Origin: Clostridiales bacterium
GTDB taxonomy: Bacteria > Bacillota > Clostridia > Christensenellales > Borkfalkiaceae
Reading direction: 5' to 3'
NCBI GenBank assembly: GCA_015055805.1
Contig: SVHN01000009.1
Coordinates: 1-64,000 of the forward strand
Length of the DNA stretch: 64,000 nucleotides
Shown here in pieces: positions 32,453 to 41,034 of the stretch (the stretch's first letter is position 1; the number at the start of each line of letters is the position of its first letter). The notes beneath the pieces are model-generated. The model saw only the letters and a list, made by a program, of their open reading frames with translations. It was not told the DNA's origin and made no database searches. A program made the translations under genes and the position numbers.

Positions 32453-33226
32453 TTATATTCTTATCATTGTTTTTATTTCTTTTAAAGCGGTCTTTTCTAG
32501 CCTTGACACTTGCGCTTGACTTATGCCTACTTCTCGGCTTATTTCCGTCTGCGTTTTCCCTTCAAAGTATCTTAATTCTATTATCTTTTTCTCTCTATTG
32601 TCAAGAGAATCTAACGCGGTATATAGAGCAACGTTTTCCGTCCAGATTTCGTCGGTGTTCTTTTCGTCGCCGATTTGATCTACTAAAAGTAGTTCATCAC
32701 CCGACTTATTATACACGGGGTCGAATAACGACACCGTGTCGGATATGGCATCGAGCGCGTAAACCACTTCGGATAATTTAATCTTCATTTCTTCGGCAAT
32801 CTTTTCTAACGTTGCCTCTTCGTCACGCTTTTCTATCTCGCCCCTTGTTTTAAGGACCTGATAGGCGGTATCCCTTATTGAACGCGATATCCTTAAAGAA
32901 TTGCCATCACGCAAAAACCTTTTTATCTCACCTATAATCATAGGCACGGCGTAAGTGGAAAACTTTACGCCAACTGACAAATCAAAATTGTCAATCGCTT
33001 TAATAAGTCCTATACAGCCCGCCTGAAACACGTCGTCGGAATTAGCGTTCTTCATCCAAAACCGCTTAATAACCGATAAAACTAAGCGCATATTTCCAAC
33101 TATAAACTCATCTCTAGCACGTTCGTCGCCAGCCTTTATCCTTTTAAGAAGTTTTACCGTCTGTTCTTCGTTTAGCCTTGGTAGAGTGGACGTATCCACA
33201 CCACAGATTACAACTTTACTGCTCAT
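32453..33226 (-). CDS. sigG: Sporulation sigma factor G (late forespore)
   Basis: The 257-residue sigma-70 family protein is very close to SigG: the N-terminus has ICGVDTSTLPRLNEEQ, where Bacillus subtilis has ICGVDTSKLP. Region 2 shows VFQAGCIGLIKAIDNFDLS and VKFSTYAVPMIIGEIKRFLRD, and region 4 the helix-turn-helix ISREVGISQAQVSRLEK. It directs late forespore gene expression. ATG 33226 is preceded by AAGGAGG. Upstream TGTATA-N17-CATACTTA matches the sigma-G/F promoter type, consistent with autoregulation. Confidence 0.96.
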   Translation of the reverse strand: MSSKVVICGVDTSTLPRLNEEQTVKLLKRIKAGDERARDEFIVGNMRLVLSVIKRFWMKNANSDDVFQAGCIGLIKAIDNFDLSVGVKFSTYAVPMIIGEIKRFLRDGNSLRISRSIRDTAYQVLKTRGEIEKRDEEATLEKIAEEMKIKLSEVVYALDAISDTVSLFDPVYNKSGDELLLVDQIGDEKNTDEIWTENVALYTALDSLDNREKKIIELRYFEGKTQTEISREVGISQAQVSRLEKTALKEIKTMIRI

Positions 33227-33269
33227 AAATCCTCCTTTATGTAAGCCCGACAAGGAAGACCTTAGACAT

Positions 33270-33300
33270 TAAGTATGTACGACAAAAAAAATTTTATACA
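33270..33300 (-). promoter_or_regulatory. Sigma-G/F-type promoter upstream of sigG
   Basis: On the minus strand TGTATA (33300-33295) and CATACTTA (33277-33270) are 17 bp apart, close to the sigma-G consensus TGAATA / CATACTA. It lies about 44 bp upstream of the sigG start and suits positive autoregulation in the forespore. Confidence 0.65.
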
Positions 33301-33335
33301 AAAAAATTGAAAGTCGACCGGTTTGTCGACTTTCA
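33301..33335 (-). terminator. Intrinsic terminator of the SipW/TasA-like operon
   Basis: The 11-bp stem TGAAAGTCGAC / GTCGACTTTCA with a 6-base loop is followed on the minus strand by a run of T. It ends the operon whose last gene stops at 33361. Confidence 0.88.
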
Positions 33336-33360
33336 TATAATTGTTAAAATTTCTAAAAAT

Positions 33361-34449
33361 TTAATTTTGCAAAGAGGCAATAATTGCTCCTATCGTTCTA
33401 TTGTCTGTTGCTTTCCACGTATCGGTGTCAAACGAACCACTACCAGGATAACCGTTATACTGTTTGATAGTTGCCGTACCTTGATACATATCGCCTACTT
33501 GATACCAAGATTCCCCGCCGTCGTCCGAACTAAATACCGAAACAAAAACAGGTGCTGTTGACGTACCAAACCAAGAATCTTTTTGCAAATCATCAGTGGT
33601 CATATAAATAGCCATTTCTCTTCCGTTTGCATCACCCGTAGACAAATTGTTATCAACGTTTTGACGCTTAATTATTATTGTAACCTCAGTATCTACACCG
33701 TCAATATTTATGCTGAGATTACCTTGGAACAACTCATCTAAAAGTTCAACGTCTTGGTCACTAGCACCTCCAACGTTTCCTATGTAAGAATCGTCGTATC
33801 TATCATTATTTTGATGGTCGTCCATTTGATTTATAAGTGTATCTAGCGTCCCTTGCTGATTTATGTCGTTGATAATATTGTCAAACTGTACAAGTGCGCC
33901 ATTAACGGCAATTTGCTCCTCCTCTGGCAGTTCGTCAAGCGGTAAAAACTGGAAATTTATGATAGATTGAAGGACGCGATCAGTAATTTTGATGCCCGTA
34001 TCATACTTAAACGTTGCATCAAATTGCAAATAATCTCCTGCCGCAATTTGGTCGCCGTGTTTCAATGACGGTAACGAACAAACAATATCCGTATTAGAAT
34101 ATTCGTTTGTACTGTGTTTCATTGCGTTATAAGCGTAAGTCTCGTTTGAACTATTATAAACGGTTACGGTCACCGTTACAAAGGAATTTCTATTATTAAG
34201 TAAAGTAACGTTGCTGTTTAGAAAAGTTTCAACAAAACCGTCAATCTCAACGGTTTCAGTAGAATTTTTATCACCAACAACGACTTTTGTAATATGCACG
34301 GTTGCAGTTCTTTCCGCACTCAACGAAAGCGACTCACTCTTTTCAACTGGTAGTAAATACTGCCAAGCCGCCGCTACCCCGACCACCGAAAACAAAAACA
34401 CCGTTAAAACCAAAATGAGAAGAATTCTCGAAAGACTCTTAATTTTCAT
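33361..34449 (-). CDS. Secreted protein, SipW-dependent type
   Basis: I do not recognise the 362-residue protein as a named family. It starts with a signal segment (LLILVLTVFLFSVVGVAAAW, about residues 10-29) of the kind cut by SipW-like peptidases. The rest is extracellular beta-rich sequence with many Asn, Thr and Ser, acidic stretches and no cysteine, much like TasA/camelysin-type surface or fibre proteins. The C-terminal part (about 240-362) repeats short beta motifs around SWFGTSTAPVFVSVFS. It overlaps the signal peptidase gene upstream by 11 bp and is last in the operon before a terminator. Confidence 0.7.
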   Translation of the reverse strand: MKIKSLSRILLILVLTVFLFSVVGVAAAWQYLLPVEKSESLSLSAERTATVHITKVVVGDKNSTETVEIDGFVETFLNSNVTLLNNRNSFVTVTVTVYNSSNETYAYNAMKHSTNEYSNTDIVCSLPSLKHGDQIAAGDYLQFDATFKYDTGIKITDRVLQSIINFQFLPLDELPEEEQIAVNGALVQFDNIINDINQQGTLDTLINQMDDHQNNDRYDDSYIGNVGGASDQDVELLDELFQGNLSINIDGVDTEVTIIIKRQNVDNNLSTGDANGREMAIYMTTDDLQKDSWFGTSTAPVFVSVFSSDDGGESWYQVGDMYQGTATIKQYNGYPGSGSFDTDTWKATDNRTIGAIIASLQN

Positions 34450-36088
34450 CTCTCTTTTCTCCCACGTAACCAGCGTTTATTGATATTACTTTTTTTACTA
34501 ATTCAACCGTCCAGCGTGCTTGTCTATCCGAAGAAATCTTAACACGCATAGGATAGTTTGCGTGCTTATTTACAGCCGAAACGTCCGTATAAATATACTT
34601 TGTATTTTCAAATTCTTTGGGGTTAAGCGCAATAAATGCGTTAAGAGTTTTTCCACGAACGGCAAAACGCGCGAGAGCAACACTACCCGATTTATAGGTT
34701 TTTTGCTTTTTACTTTCTATTACACGAACACCGTTTACACGGTCAAGCAATTCCTTAATAGCGTCAAATCTTTGTTTTGCAACTGGTAAATCGTTTAGTT
34801 TTTCATCAAAAGTCCTATTATCTTTTGCCGTTATATTAAACGCTTTTTCGCTACTCTCAATTATTTCAACTTCTTGCGGTTTATCAAGCAAGGTTATGCC
34901 GTTATTTTTAGCAAACAAAAGAATAAGTTCGTTTGCCCAACGCGCTTGACGATCGGAAGAAAGTTTTATACGCATAGGATAGTTTGCGTGCTTATTAACA
35001 GCCGAAACGTCCGTATAAATATATTTAGTATTCTCAAATTCTTTGGGATCAAGTCCTAGATAAATATTAAGTGTTTTTCCCCTAATAGTAAACCTAGCGA
35101 CTGCAAGATTACCACACCTATACGAGTGCTGTGTTTTACCCTCGATAACCCTAACTTTTTCTAACCTTAACAACGTATCGTTAAGAAGATTATATCTTGC
35201 CTTAACCGTATCACTAGCACTTTCAAGACGTTCAATAAACGTTCTCGTATCTTTCCTTGCACCGAACGAAAAGAATTTGTTTTGTTCGGTAGTAACGGTT
35301 TCTTCCGAAACTTCGCTTTCGCCCAAAATGACTTGATATCTTTTTAACCTTTCTTTCGTCAGTTTACTTTCAAGTATAGGCGTTATTACAACCGCTGCCA
35401 AAACCAACATTATGCAAAGCCACCCTGCTGGAGACTGCATAAAGGTGATAAAACTACCTATCATAGGTATTCTTTCACCACGGTAAATACCCTTTATTTG
35501 ATCGTATCTGACAGGGAAACGGTCGGGCGTTTCAACTGCGTCGCCTTGACACAAAAACCATCTCTCGTTAGGGTGCGTTTTGTTTGGCTCTTCAATTCCA
35601 ACGATACGATGAATTATCAAATTGCCGTTTACCTCATAAACGACTACGTCGTATAGTTTTAAATCGTACTCGTCGGGGGCTTTATAGGTTAAAATCAAGT
35701 CGAAAGTACTGATTTGGTTATTTATGTTGTTTTCAACTAAATAGGTGTTCTTTTCGTGTTTTGTTTCCATCGAAGAACTTCTTACAACACTTAGCGTGGG
35801 CGTTTTTTCTGAAAAATCATCTCCCTTAATGCCAACAATTAATGAGAACGCAAAAACAACACATAGGATTAAGCACAAAAGCAAGGACAAGACGTAGTCT
35901 ATGCCCTTGCATTTTTTGTTCTTTCCTTGCGTTTTTGCGTATTCTTCTTTAATTTTGTCGTCCTCTGCTCCGCACCTAATTAGTTTTAGTGAAAGTTTTA
36001 CAATCGTCGTCAACAATACTGAAGACAAACCGACCAGTAATACGAATACTATAAGGCACAGCACTAAGGAATAGAGGTCGTAACCCAA
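34439..36088 (-). CDS. SipW-like signal peptidase I with two C-terminal repeat domains
   Basis: Membrane segments lie near residues 10-35, 65-90 and 220-240. Between them is an S26B peptidase: VVRSSSMETK (catalytic Ser), LIIHRIVGIEE (His in place of Lys, as in SipW and ER signal peptidases) and GDAVETPDRF (Asp). The C-terminal half has two copies (about 280-395 and 425-540) of an unrecognised domain. Both copies share RGKTLN, LxPKEFENTKYIYTDVSA, NKHANYPMR and SSDRQARW, and the DNA is so alike that the duplication must be recent. The start is TTG 36088 with AAGGTGG seven bases upstream. SipW enzymes mature fibre proteins such as TasA; the flanking genes encode suitable substrates. Confidence 0.82.
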   Translation of the reverse strand: MGYDLYSLVLCLIVFVLLVGLSSVLLTTIVKLSLKLIRCGAEDDKIKEEYAKTQGKNKKCKGIDYVLSLLLCLILCVVFAFSLIVGIKGDDFSEKTPTLSVVRSSSMETKHEKNTYLVENNINNQISTFDLILTYKAPDEYDLKLYDVVVYEVNGNLIIHRIVGIEEPNKTHPNERWFLCQGDAVETPDRFPVRYDQIKGIYRGERIPMIGSFITFMQSPAGWLCIMLVLAAVVITPILESKLTKERLKRYQVILGESEVSEETVTTEQNKFFSFGARKDTRTFIERLESASDTVKARYNLLNDTLLRLEKVRVIEGKTQHSYRCGNLAVARFTIRGKTLNIYLGLDPKEFENTKYIYTDVSAVNKHANYPMRIKLSSDRQARWANELILLFAKNNGITLLDKPQEVEIIESSEKAFNITAKDNRTFDEKLNDLPVAKQRFDAIKELLDRVNGVRVIESKKQKTYKSGSVALARFAVRGKTLNAFIALNPKEFENTKYIYTDVSAVNKHANYPMRVKISSDRQARWTVELVKKVISINAGYVGEKRDEN

Positions 36089-36127
36089 CTCTAAACCACC
36101 TTAATAATAGTTAAATTTTACTAAAAA

Positions 36128-36769
36128 TTAAGCTTTAGGATTTTGACTAGTAATATGTACGTCGAACGTTACTAAACCACCTGCGGTAAGTGCCGCATAG
36201 AATTCAGAATAATCGTCATAAGTTGGAAGTTCAACATCCATCAACTCAATAGCATCAAGAATAGTTTGTGTAATATTGCATTTAAACTCTACTTGTCCAG
36301 ATGTGTTGGTTTCCTTTATAAATTCAAGTGCTTCACCAGAGCCTACCTTTCCTATTTTTATAGCGTTTTCAGCACCGCTACCGTCAACGTAAGAAAGTAT
36401 CTGCGTACTTTCATAAGTTTTCGAAGCCAAGAACTCTGCGTTAGTGAAGTAAAAATATGTATCCAATCCGACTTCTTGAGCCATTTCAGATGCATTGCTA
36501 TACGGCGTAAACACTAGATAAATGTCGCTTGTATTAGTCAATTTAGCTTTGTAATCAGAACTACTTGTAGGCTCAATCTTTATCGCCGCAGTTTCAGGTC
36601 TAACAATTTTGTATTCACCTTCGGCACCATCTTGTGAAAAGTCCATGCCAAGAGCAATCGGAACGTCGTGCTTGATTTCTTGAGCAGTATTACGATAACT
36701 CCACGTTGCATACACGCCACCGATGGTTACGCAAAGAATCATTGCAATAAGTGTGCTTAATTTTTTCAT
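36128..36769 (-). CDS. TasA/camelysin-like secreted protein
   Basis: The 213-residue protein starts with MKKLSTLIAMILCVTIGGVYATWSY, a signal sequence with the G-x-Y-A-x-W/F-S motif recognised by SipW peptidases. The mature part is a beta-rich extracellular domain of the TasA/CalY type without cysteine. In Bacillus such proteins build the amyloid-like fibres of the biofilm matrix. It is the first gene of a three-gene operon with the SipW-like peptidase and a second secreted protein. AGGAGAAAA is its ribosome binding site. Sequence similarity to TasA is general, so the role is inferred from the signal and neighbours. Confidence 0.72.
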   Translation of the reverse strand: MKKLSTLIAMILCVTIGGVYATWSYRNTAQEIKHDVPIALGMDFSQDGAEGEYKIVRPETAAIKIEPTSSSDYKAKLTNTSDIYLVFTPYSNASEMAQEVGLDTYFYFTNAEFLASKTYESTQILSYVDGSGAENAIKIGKVGSGEALEFIKETNTSGQVEFKCNITQTILDAIELMDVELPTYDDYSEFYAALTAGGLVTFDVHITSQNPKA

Positions 36770-36811
36770 ATTTTTTTCTCCTTATTTAGGCTATGCGCCT
36801 ATTAGATTTAG

Positions 36812-36844
36812 TTAGAGTACATACTCTAAAATTTTAAAAGTCAA
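36812..36844 (-). promoter_or_regulatory. Promoter region of the TasA-like operon with an 18-bp palindrome
   Basis: A perfect interrupted palindrome TTAGAGTA-CA-TACTCTAA (36812-36829) covers the predicted -10. On the minus strand TTGACT (36844-36839) is followed 17 bp later by a weak -10 TGTACT (36821-36816). The palindrome probably binds a dimeric regulator. Confidence 0.55.
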
Positions 36845-36887
36845 GTGTTTTTCACAAAAATAAAATCGTTCTTTACATAAAATATAA

Positions 36888-36916
36888 TTTACACGCTCGG
36901 CTAATTGTGATACAAT
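36888..36916 (+). promoter_or_regulatory. Sigma-A promoter of the dehydrogenase gene
   Basis: TTTACA (36888-36893) and TACAAT (36911-36916) are 17 bp apart, followed by a 33-bp leader with AGGAG before the ATG at 36950. Confidence 0.7.
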
Positions 36917-36949
36917 GTATAAAAAATTATAATTTTTAGGAGAAAAGAT

Positions 36950-38014
36950 ATGAAAACACATAAAATAGCGGTAATTGCTGGCGACGGTATAGGTCCTGAA
37001 GTAATTAATGAAGGAATAAAAGTGCTTAACGCCGTTGCTGAACTTGACGGCAACTTTAAGTTTGAATTCACGCATTTTCCTTGGGGGTGCGAATACTATA
37101 AAGAAACGGGCAAAATGATGGCTGACGGCGGTATGGACGAACTTAAAAAGTACGACGCGGTTTTTCTCGGCGCGGTAGGCGCACCGGGTGTTCCCGATCA
37201 TATTTCGTTATGGGATTTACTGCTCGTTATTAGAAAACAGTTTGATCAATATATAAATCTTCGTCCCGTAAAACTCTTAAAAGGCGCGCCGTGTCCCTTA
37301 AAAGACGTAAAGGAAGAAGACGTCAATATGATATTCGTCCGCGAAAACAGCGAAGGCGAATACGCTGGTAGCGGAAGTTGGCTCTTTAAGGATAAACCCA
37401 ACGAAGTAGTTATCCAAGACGGCGTTTTCTCTCGCGTGGGTTGCGAAAGGGTTATTCGCTACGCCTACGAACTAGCAAAAAAAGAAGGCAAGACTTTAAC
37501 CAGCATAAGCAAGGGCAACGCGCTCAACTACTCAATGGTGTTTTGGGATAAGATTTTCAAGGAAGTTGGAAAAGATTACCCAGAAGTTAAAACCTATTCT
37601 TACCTAGTAGACGCCGCAAGTATGTTTATGGTTAAAGATCCTAAGCGTTTTGAAATCGTCGTAACGTCTAACCTATTCGGCGACATTCTTACCGACCTTG
37701 GCGCGGCAATCGCCGGTGGTATGGGACTTGCTGCTGGCGCAAACCTTAACCCCGAAAGAAAGTTCCCGTCTATGTTCGAGCCTATCCACGGCTCTGCGCC
37801 CGACATTGCAGGAAAAGGCATTGCTAACCCCTTAGCCACTGTTTGGTCGGCAAGCCAGATGCTAGACTTTTTCGGACACGAAGACTGGGGCAAAAAACTC
37901 ATTGACGTTATAGAAGAGATTTTAGTTGAGAAAAAGGTTCTCACCCCCGACCTCGGTGGAAACAGTTCTACCAAAGACGTGGGCGCAGAAGTTATAAGAA
38001 AACTTAAAGCATAG
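36950..38014 (+). CDS. Tartrate/D-malate dehydrogenase-type beta-decarboxylating dehydrogenase
   Basis: The 354-residue enzyme of the isocitrate/isopropylmalate dehydrogenase family has GDGIGPEV at the N-terminus, the substrate-binding RENSEGEYAG, the metal-binding SNLFGDILTD, and HGSAPDIAGKGIANP. The segment AVGAPGVPDHISLWDLLLVI resembles tartrate and D-malate dehydrogenases rather than LeuB, which would read GGP. It oxidises a 2-hydroxy acid such as D-malate or tartrate with NAD, releasing CO2. No leu genes are near. It is monocistronic and shares a terminator with the convergent sigE operon. Confidence 0.88.
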   Translation: MKTHKIAVIAGDGIGPEVINEGIKVLNAVAELDGNFKFEFTHFPWGCEYYKETGKMMADGGMDELKKYDAVFLGAVGAPGVPDHISLWDLLLVIRKQFDQYINLRPVKLLKGAPCPLKDVKEEDVNMIFVRENSEGEYAGSGSWLFKDKPNEVVIQDGVFSRVGCERVIRYAYELAKKEGKTLTSISKGNALNYSMVFWDKIFKEVGKDYPEVKTYSYLVDAASMFMVKDPKRFEIVVTSNLFGDILTDLGAAIAGGMGLAAGANLNPERKFPSMFEPIHGSAPDIAGKGIANPLATVWSASQMLDFFGHEDWGKKLIDVIEEILVEKKVLTPDLGGNSSTKDVGAEVIRKLKA

Positions 38015-38021
38015 TAGCAAT

Positions 38022-38065
38022 AAAAAGATAAATCCGAAGTCAAAGCACTTCGGATTTATCTTTTT
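38022..38065. terminator. Bidirectional intrinsic terminator
   Basis: A 19-bp perfect stem AAAAAGATAAATCCGAAGT / ACTTCGGATTTATCTTTTT with a 6-base loop lies between the dehydrogenase and sigE. On the right it reaches the sigE stop codon. Confidence 0.93.
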
Positions 38066-38771
38066 AGACCATTTTGGAAAACTCTTTTTTTAGCCTAACT
38101 ATAATTTTCTTTTCTAGCCTTGAAATATAGCTTTGCGATATCCCAAGCATATCCGCCACTTCTTTTTGGGTTTTTTCGTCACCGCCGTTAAGTCCGTATC
38201 TAAGTTCCATTATTTCGCGTTCTCTATTGTTTAACCGCTTTAACGCAATGGATAAAAGTTCGGTTTCCACTCCGTTTTCTATCTTTTTATAAACGACGTC
38301 GCCGTCCGTTCCCATAACGTCGGATAGCATTAGTTCGTTGCCTTCCCAGTCGGTGTTTAAAGGCTCGTCAAAAGACACTTCGCTCTTTATCTTTACCGTT
38401 CGACGAAGATGCATAAGTATTTCGTTTTCAATACACCTTGACGCGTAAGTAGCAAGTTTGATATTCTTTTCGGCGTTAAAAGAGTTTACGGCTTTAATAA
38501 GCCCTATCGTGCCGACCGACACAAGGTCGTCAAGGTCAACGCCCGTGTTTTCAAATCTGCGCGCTATGTATACTACTAGCCTAAGGTTATGCTCGACCAG
38601 CTTATCCCTTATATCCTTTTCGCCGTCGGCTAGTCTTCCCACCATTTCCGCCTCTTGCTCGGGCGAATATGGTTGTGGTAAGACTTCCCCGCCACCAATA
38701 AACCTAAGTAGGTTTTGATTAAGCTTAAATATTTCAAGAAACTTCTTTAACTTTAACAGCATCAACTTCAC
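38064..38771 (-). CDS. sigE: Sporulation sigma factor E (early mother cell), pro-form
   Basis: The 235-residue sigma factor is close to SigE. Motifs are [80 protein letters not shown] and [13 protein letters not shown]. The N-terminal 20-odd residues, rich in Leu and Lys, form the pro-sequence that SpoIIGA removes. The start is GTG 38771, with GGAGG nine bases upstream; the gene then overlaps spoIIGA by 38 bp. It governs early mother-cell transcription. Confidence 0.95.
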   Translation of the reverse strand: MKLMLLKLKKFLEIFKLNQNLLRFIGGGEVLPQPYSPEQEAEMVGRLADGEKDIRDKLVEHNLRLVVYIARRFENTGVDLDDLVSVGTIGLIKAVNSFNAEKNIKLATYASRCIENEILMHLRRTVKIKSEVSFDEPLNTDWEGNELMLSDVMGTDGDVVYKKIENGVETELLSIALKRLNNREREIMELRYGLNGGDEKTQKEVADMLGISQSYISRLEKKIIVRLKKEFSKMV

Positions 38772-39561
38772 AAATACTTTCCTCCATAAAGTCAGGGTGC
38801 AAAATAACGTCGTAACCGTCCCCTAAAAGCTTTGCGGATACGCATACCGTAACGTTATTATATATATTCACTTTGTCCTTTTTATATATCTTTAACTCGG
38901 CAATTTTAAAGGCTAAATTTTTGCTTTCACCTATCACCGTTTTAACGCTTATCTCTATTATTTTTACGCAGTGAAAATCACCTAAAAGTTTTTTAGCAAA
39001 GCTTTTATTAATAATTACAACGGGGTCTTGACCGTGATATAGCGCATTCCCTGTATCAAAAAAACCGCGACCTTTAACGACTGTGCCGTTTAAGGATAGT
39101 TCCACTTCTAAACACTTGCTCATAACGTTTTTTTGCCTATAAATATATCGCACTATCTCACTTGCCGCCTTTACGGCAAGATAGGCGGGAATTATCATTA
39201 CGGCAATCGACAGTTCGTTTGAATAATCTAGGTTTAGAATTGAAAACACGCCTATAATCGCGCCGCCGGTCAAAAAGGTTAAAACAAAAAACATAAGAGC
39301 GGTTATATAGTATTCACGAAAAGTTTTATAACTAGTTGCCGTTAAAACTATAAGCAGTCCCGACAAAAGTTTAACTAAAACCGATATGAGTTTTACTCCG
39401 CTAATTAGCGGATAAGTCAGCGCAATAACTGCGCCTAAAATCGCCGAAAAAAACAGTCGTTTCTTTCTTGCCGTACGCCCCGTAATAAAGCAAGCGGCTT
39501 TTAGCAGTAGATAGTCAATGACTAGATTATCGATTAATACGTATTCGATATATACCTGCAT
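38734..39561 (-). CDS. spoIIGA: Sigma-E processing peptidase SpoIIGA
   Basis: The 275-residue membrane-bound aspartic protease cleaves pro-sigma-E. The N-terminal half has five membrane segments (from [20 protein letters not shown]). The C-terminal half has the catalytic [14 protein letters not shown], with the conserved Asp-Thr-Gly-Asn. The gene overlaps sigE, as usual for the pair. Its ATG comes right after the T run of the hemW terminator and no ribosome binding site is visible, so translation initiation is unusual or the start region is read in another way. Confidence 0.93.
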   Translation of the reverse strand: MQVYIEYVLIDNLVIDYLLLKAACFITGRTARKKRLFFSAILGAVIALTYPLISGVKLISVLVKLLSGLLIVLTATSYKTFREYYITALMFFVLTFLTGGAIIGVFSILNLDYSNELSIAVMIIPAYLAVKAASEIVRYIYRQKNVMSKCLEVELSLNGTVVKGRGFFDTGNALYHGQDPVVIINKSFAKKLLGDFHCVKIIEISVKTVIGESKNLAFKIAELKIYKKDKVNIYNNVTVCVSAKLLGDGYDVILHPDFMEESICEVDAVKVKEVS

Positions 39562-39605
39562 AAAAAAAGCCCCCGTGCCTAAAAAATGATAGCACTAGGG
39601 GTTTT
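39562..39605 (-). terminator. Intrinsic terminator between hemW and spoIIGA
   Basis: On the minus strand CCCCTAGTGC pairs with GCACGGGG (2-base bulge, 13-base loop), followed by seven T that run into the spoIIGA ATG. It terminates hemW. Confidence 0.8.
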
Positions 39606-39651
39606 AATTTTTAAGTAATATTTTTGATTAAATCAAACTTTTTTGTAGAAT

Positions 39652-40764
39652 TTAGTTCAACTGGAACTCTAATATAATATCGTTTTGAACGTACATATAA
39701 TCGTCTTGTATCCTAATATAATCACCGTCACGGACGAGATATTTGCCTTTCTTTTGAAGAGCGGCTTTATATTTCTGGTCAAAGTCTACGTTAAACTCTT
39801 CATTAAATTCTTTTACGTTAAGCCCTTTAGCCGTGCGAAGCGCAAGCATAATCTTTTCAAACTCCGCGTCGTCACCTTCTATTAGGTCGCTACTTATTTC
39901 AGGGGATTTATTATAGATAACCGCGTTCATATATTCGTCGATTTTGAAAGTGTTGGTAAAACGTCTGCCGTTCATAAACGAGCTTGCCGACACACCGACA
40001 CCTATGTATTCACCCCTATCCCAGTAAATTTGGTTGTGCTTGGATTCGTAACCGGGGATAGCGAAGTTAGAAACTTCGTAACGGTTAAAACCTTTTTCTT
40101 TTAAGTAGGCTACTACTTCTTGATAAATATCCGCTACTTCGTCGTCCGATAAAAGTTCGCCGTTAAGATAATCGGTGTAGATAGGCGTACCTACTTCGGG
40201 CGTTAGGGCGTAAACGGATAAATGTTTTACTCTGCCAGCAATAGCAAGTTCAATGGTCTTTTTGACTTGGTCAATAGTTTGGTCGTGTAGTCCTATCAAA
40301 ATATCCGCGCTGGTGTTTTCGCCTTTCAAAAGGTTGGTCGTCAGCAAAAAATCTTTTGCCGTATGTATACGGTTAAGACGCTTTAATTGATCGTCAAACC
40401 CCGTTTGAAGTCCAATTGAAAAACGGTTTACGCCCACGCTTTTATATTCTTTTATTTTGTTGGCGTCTACCGTACCCGGATTAAGTTCTATGGTTATCTC
40501 TGCGCCCTTTTTTAGGGTGAAACATTTTTTAACCTGTCTAATTGCGCCTGCAATATATTTAGCGTCCACCGCCGACGGCGTACCGCCGCCGATATATACG
40601 GTATCAAATATCTTGTCGGGATATTGCTTTGCTCGTCCCTCAATCTCACGGTAAAGACAAGCAAAATAACTCTCGGTCTTTCCTATCTCTTTGGGAAAGG
40701 ATGCAAAGTCACAATAAGTACATTTTTGTTTGCAAAAGGGAACGTGTATATAAATACCTTTCAT
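39652..40764 (-). CDS. hemW: HemW-like radical SAM protein (heme chaperone)
   Basis: The 370-residue radical SAM protein has the CxxxCxxC cluster motif at Cys11, Cys15 and Cys18 (PFCKQKCTYCDF), then YIGGGTPSAV, IELNPGTVD, RFSIGLQTG, and the C-terminal HemN_C domain. HemW is related to oxygen-independent coproporphyrinogen oxidase but works as a heme chaperone. CDF after the cluster is the HemW form. AAAGGAG precedes the ATG. The gene is monocistronic with terminators on both sides. Confidence 0.92.
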   Translation of the reverse strand: MKGIYIHVPFCKQKCTYCDFASFPKEIGKTESYFACLYREIEGRAKQYPDKIFDTVYIGGGTPSAVDAKYIAGAIRQVKKCFTLKKGAEITIELNPGTVDANKIKEYKSVGVNRFSIGLQTGFDDQLKRLNRIHTAKDFLLTTNLLKGENTSADILIGLHDQTIDQVKKTIELAIAGRVKHLSVYALTPEVGTPIYTDYLNGELLSDDEVADIYQEVVAYLKEKGFNRYEVSNFAIPGYESKHNQIYWDRGEYIGVGVSASSFMNGRRFTNTFKIDEYMNAVIYNKSPEISSDLIEGDDAEFEKIMLALRTAKGLNVKEFNEEFNVDFDQKYKAALQKKGKYLVRDGDYIRIQDDYMYVQNDIILEFQLN

Positions 40765-40822
40765 AGTTTACTCCTTTATTTACGGTAAATATTATATAAT
40801 GAAACGGTTATTTTATCAAGCA

Positions 40823-40853
40823 AAAAAGGCGGAAAAAACTTTTCCGCCTTTTT
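40823..40853. terminator. Intrinsic terminator-like hairpin
   Basis: The stem AAAAAGGCGGAAA / TTTCCGCCTTTTT with a 5-base loop and T run lies upstream of hemW. It can end the transcript of the large ABC gene on the minus strand. Confidence 0.85.
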
Positions 40854-40865
40854 GTTTCACTATAA

Positions 40866-41034
40866 AACGCAGTATTGCGCAATAAAGAAAGAACAAACAC
40901 TTCTATTATAACAGCTTTATTTCAAGCAAGACAAGGCTCGCTCAAAGGGAAGGACTGCTGCGACCTTGTTGGTCGTAAAGGTCTTTCCTGCCGAGCAGTA
41001 ACGCAGTATTGCGCAGTAAAGAAAGCCGTTATAA
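40866..41034. repeat. MITE-like palindromic element next to the ABC gene, with a duplicated end
   Basis: The main element spans 40906-41034, with terminal inverted repeats TTATAACAGCTTT and AAAGCCGTTATAA and the core GCAAGACAAGGCTCG, a hairpin around GACCTTGTTGGTCGTAAAGGTC and GAGCAGTAACGCAG. The right part AACGCAGTATTGCGC[AA/AG]TAAAGAAAG is present twice (40866-40891 and 41000-41025), so a second partial copy sits at the left. The right end carries the stop codon of the ABC gene (41029-41031). Confidence 0.75.

Noticed and set aside
36812-37201. A 129-codon minus-strand open frame in front of the dehydrogenase gene
   Set aside because: It overlaps the well-supported dehydrogenase gene on the other strand, has no ribosome binding site or family resemblance, and its composition is that of an antisense shadow.
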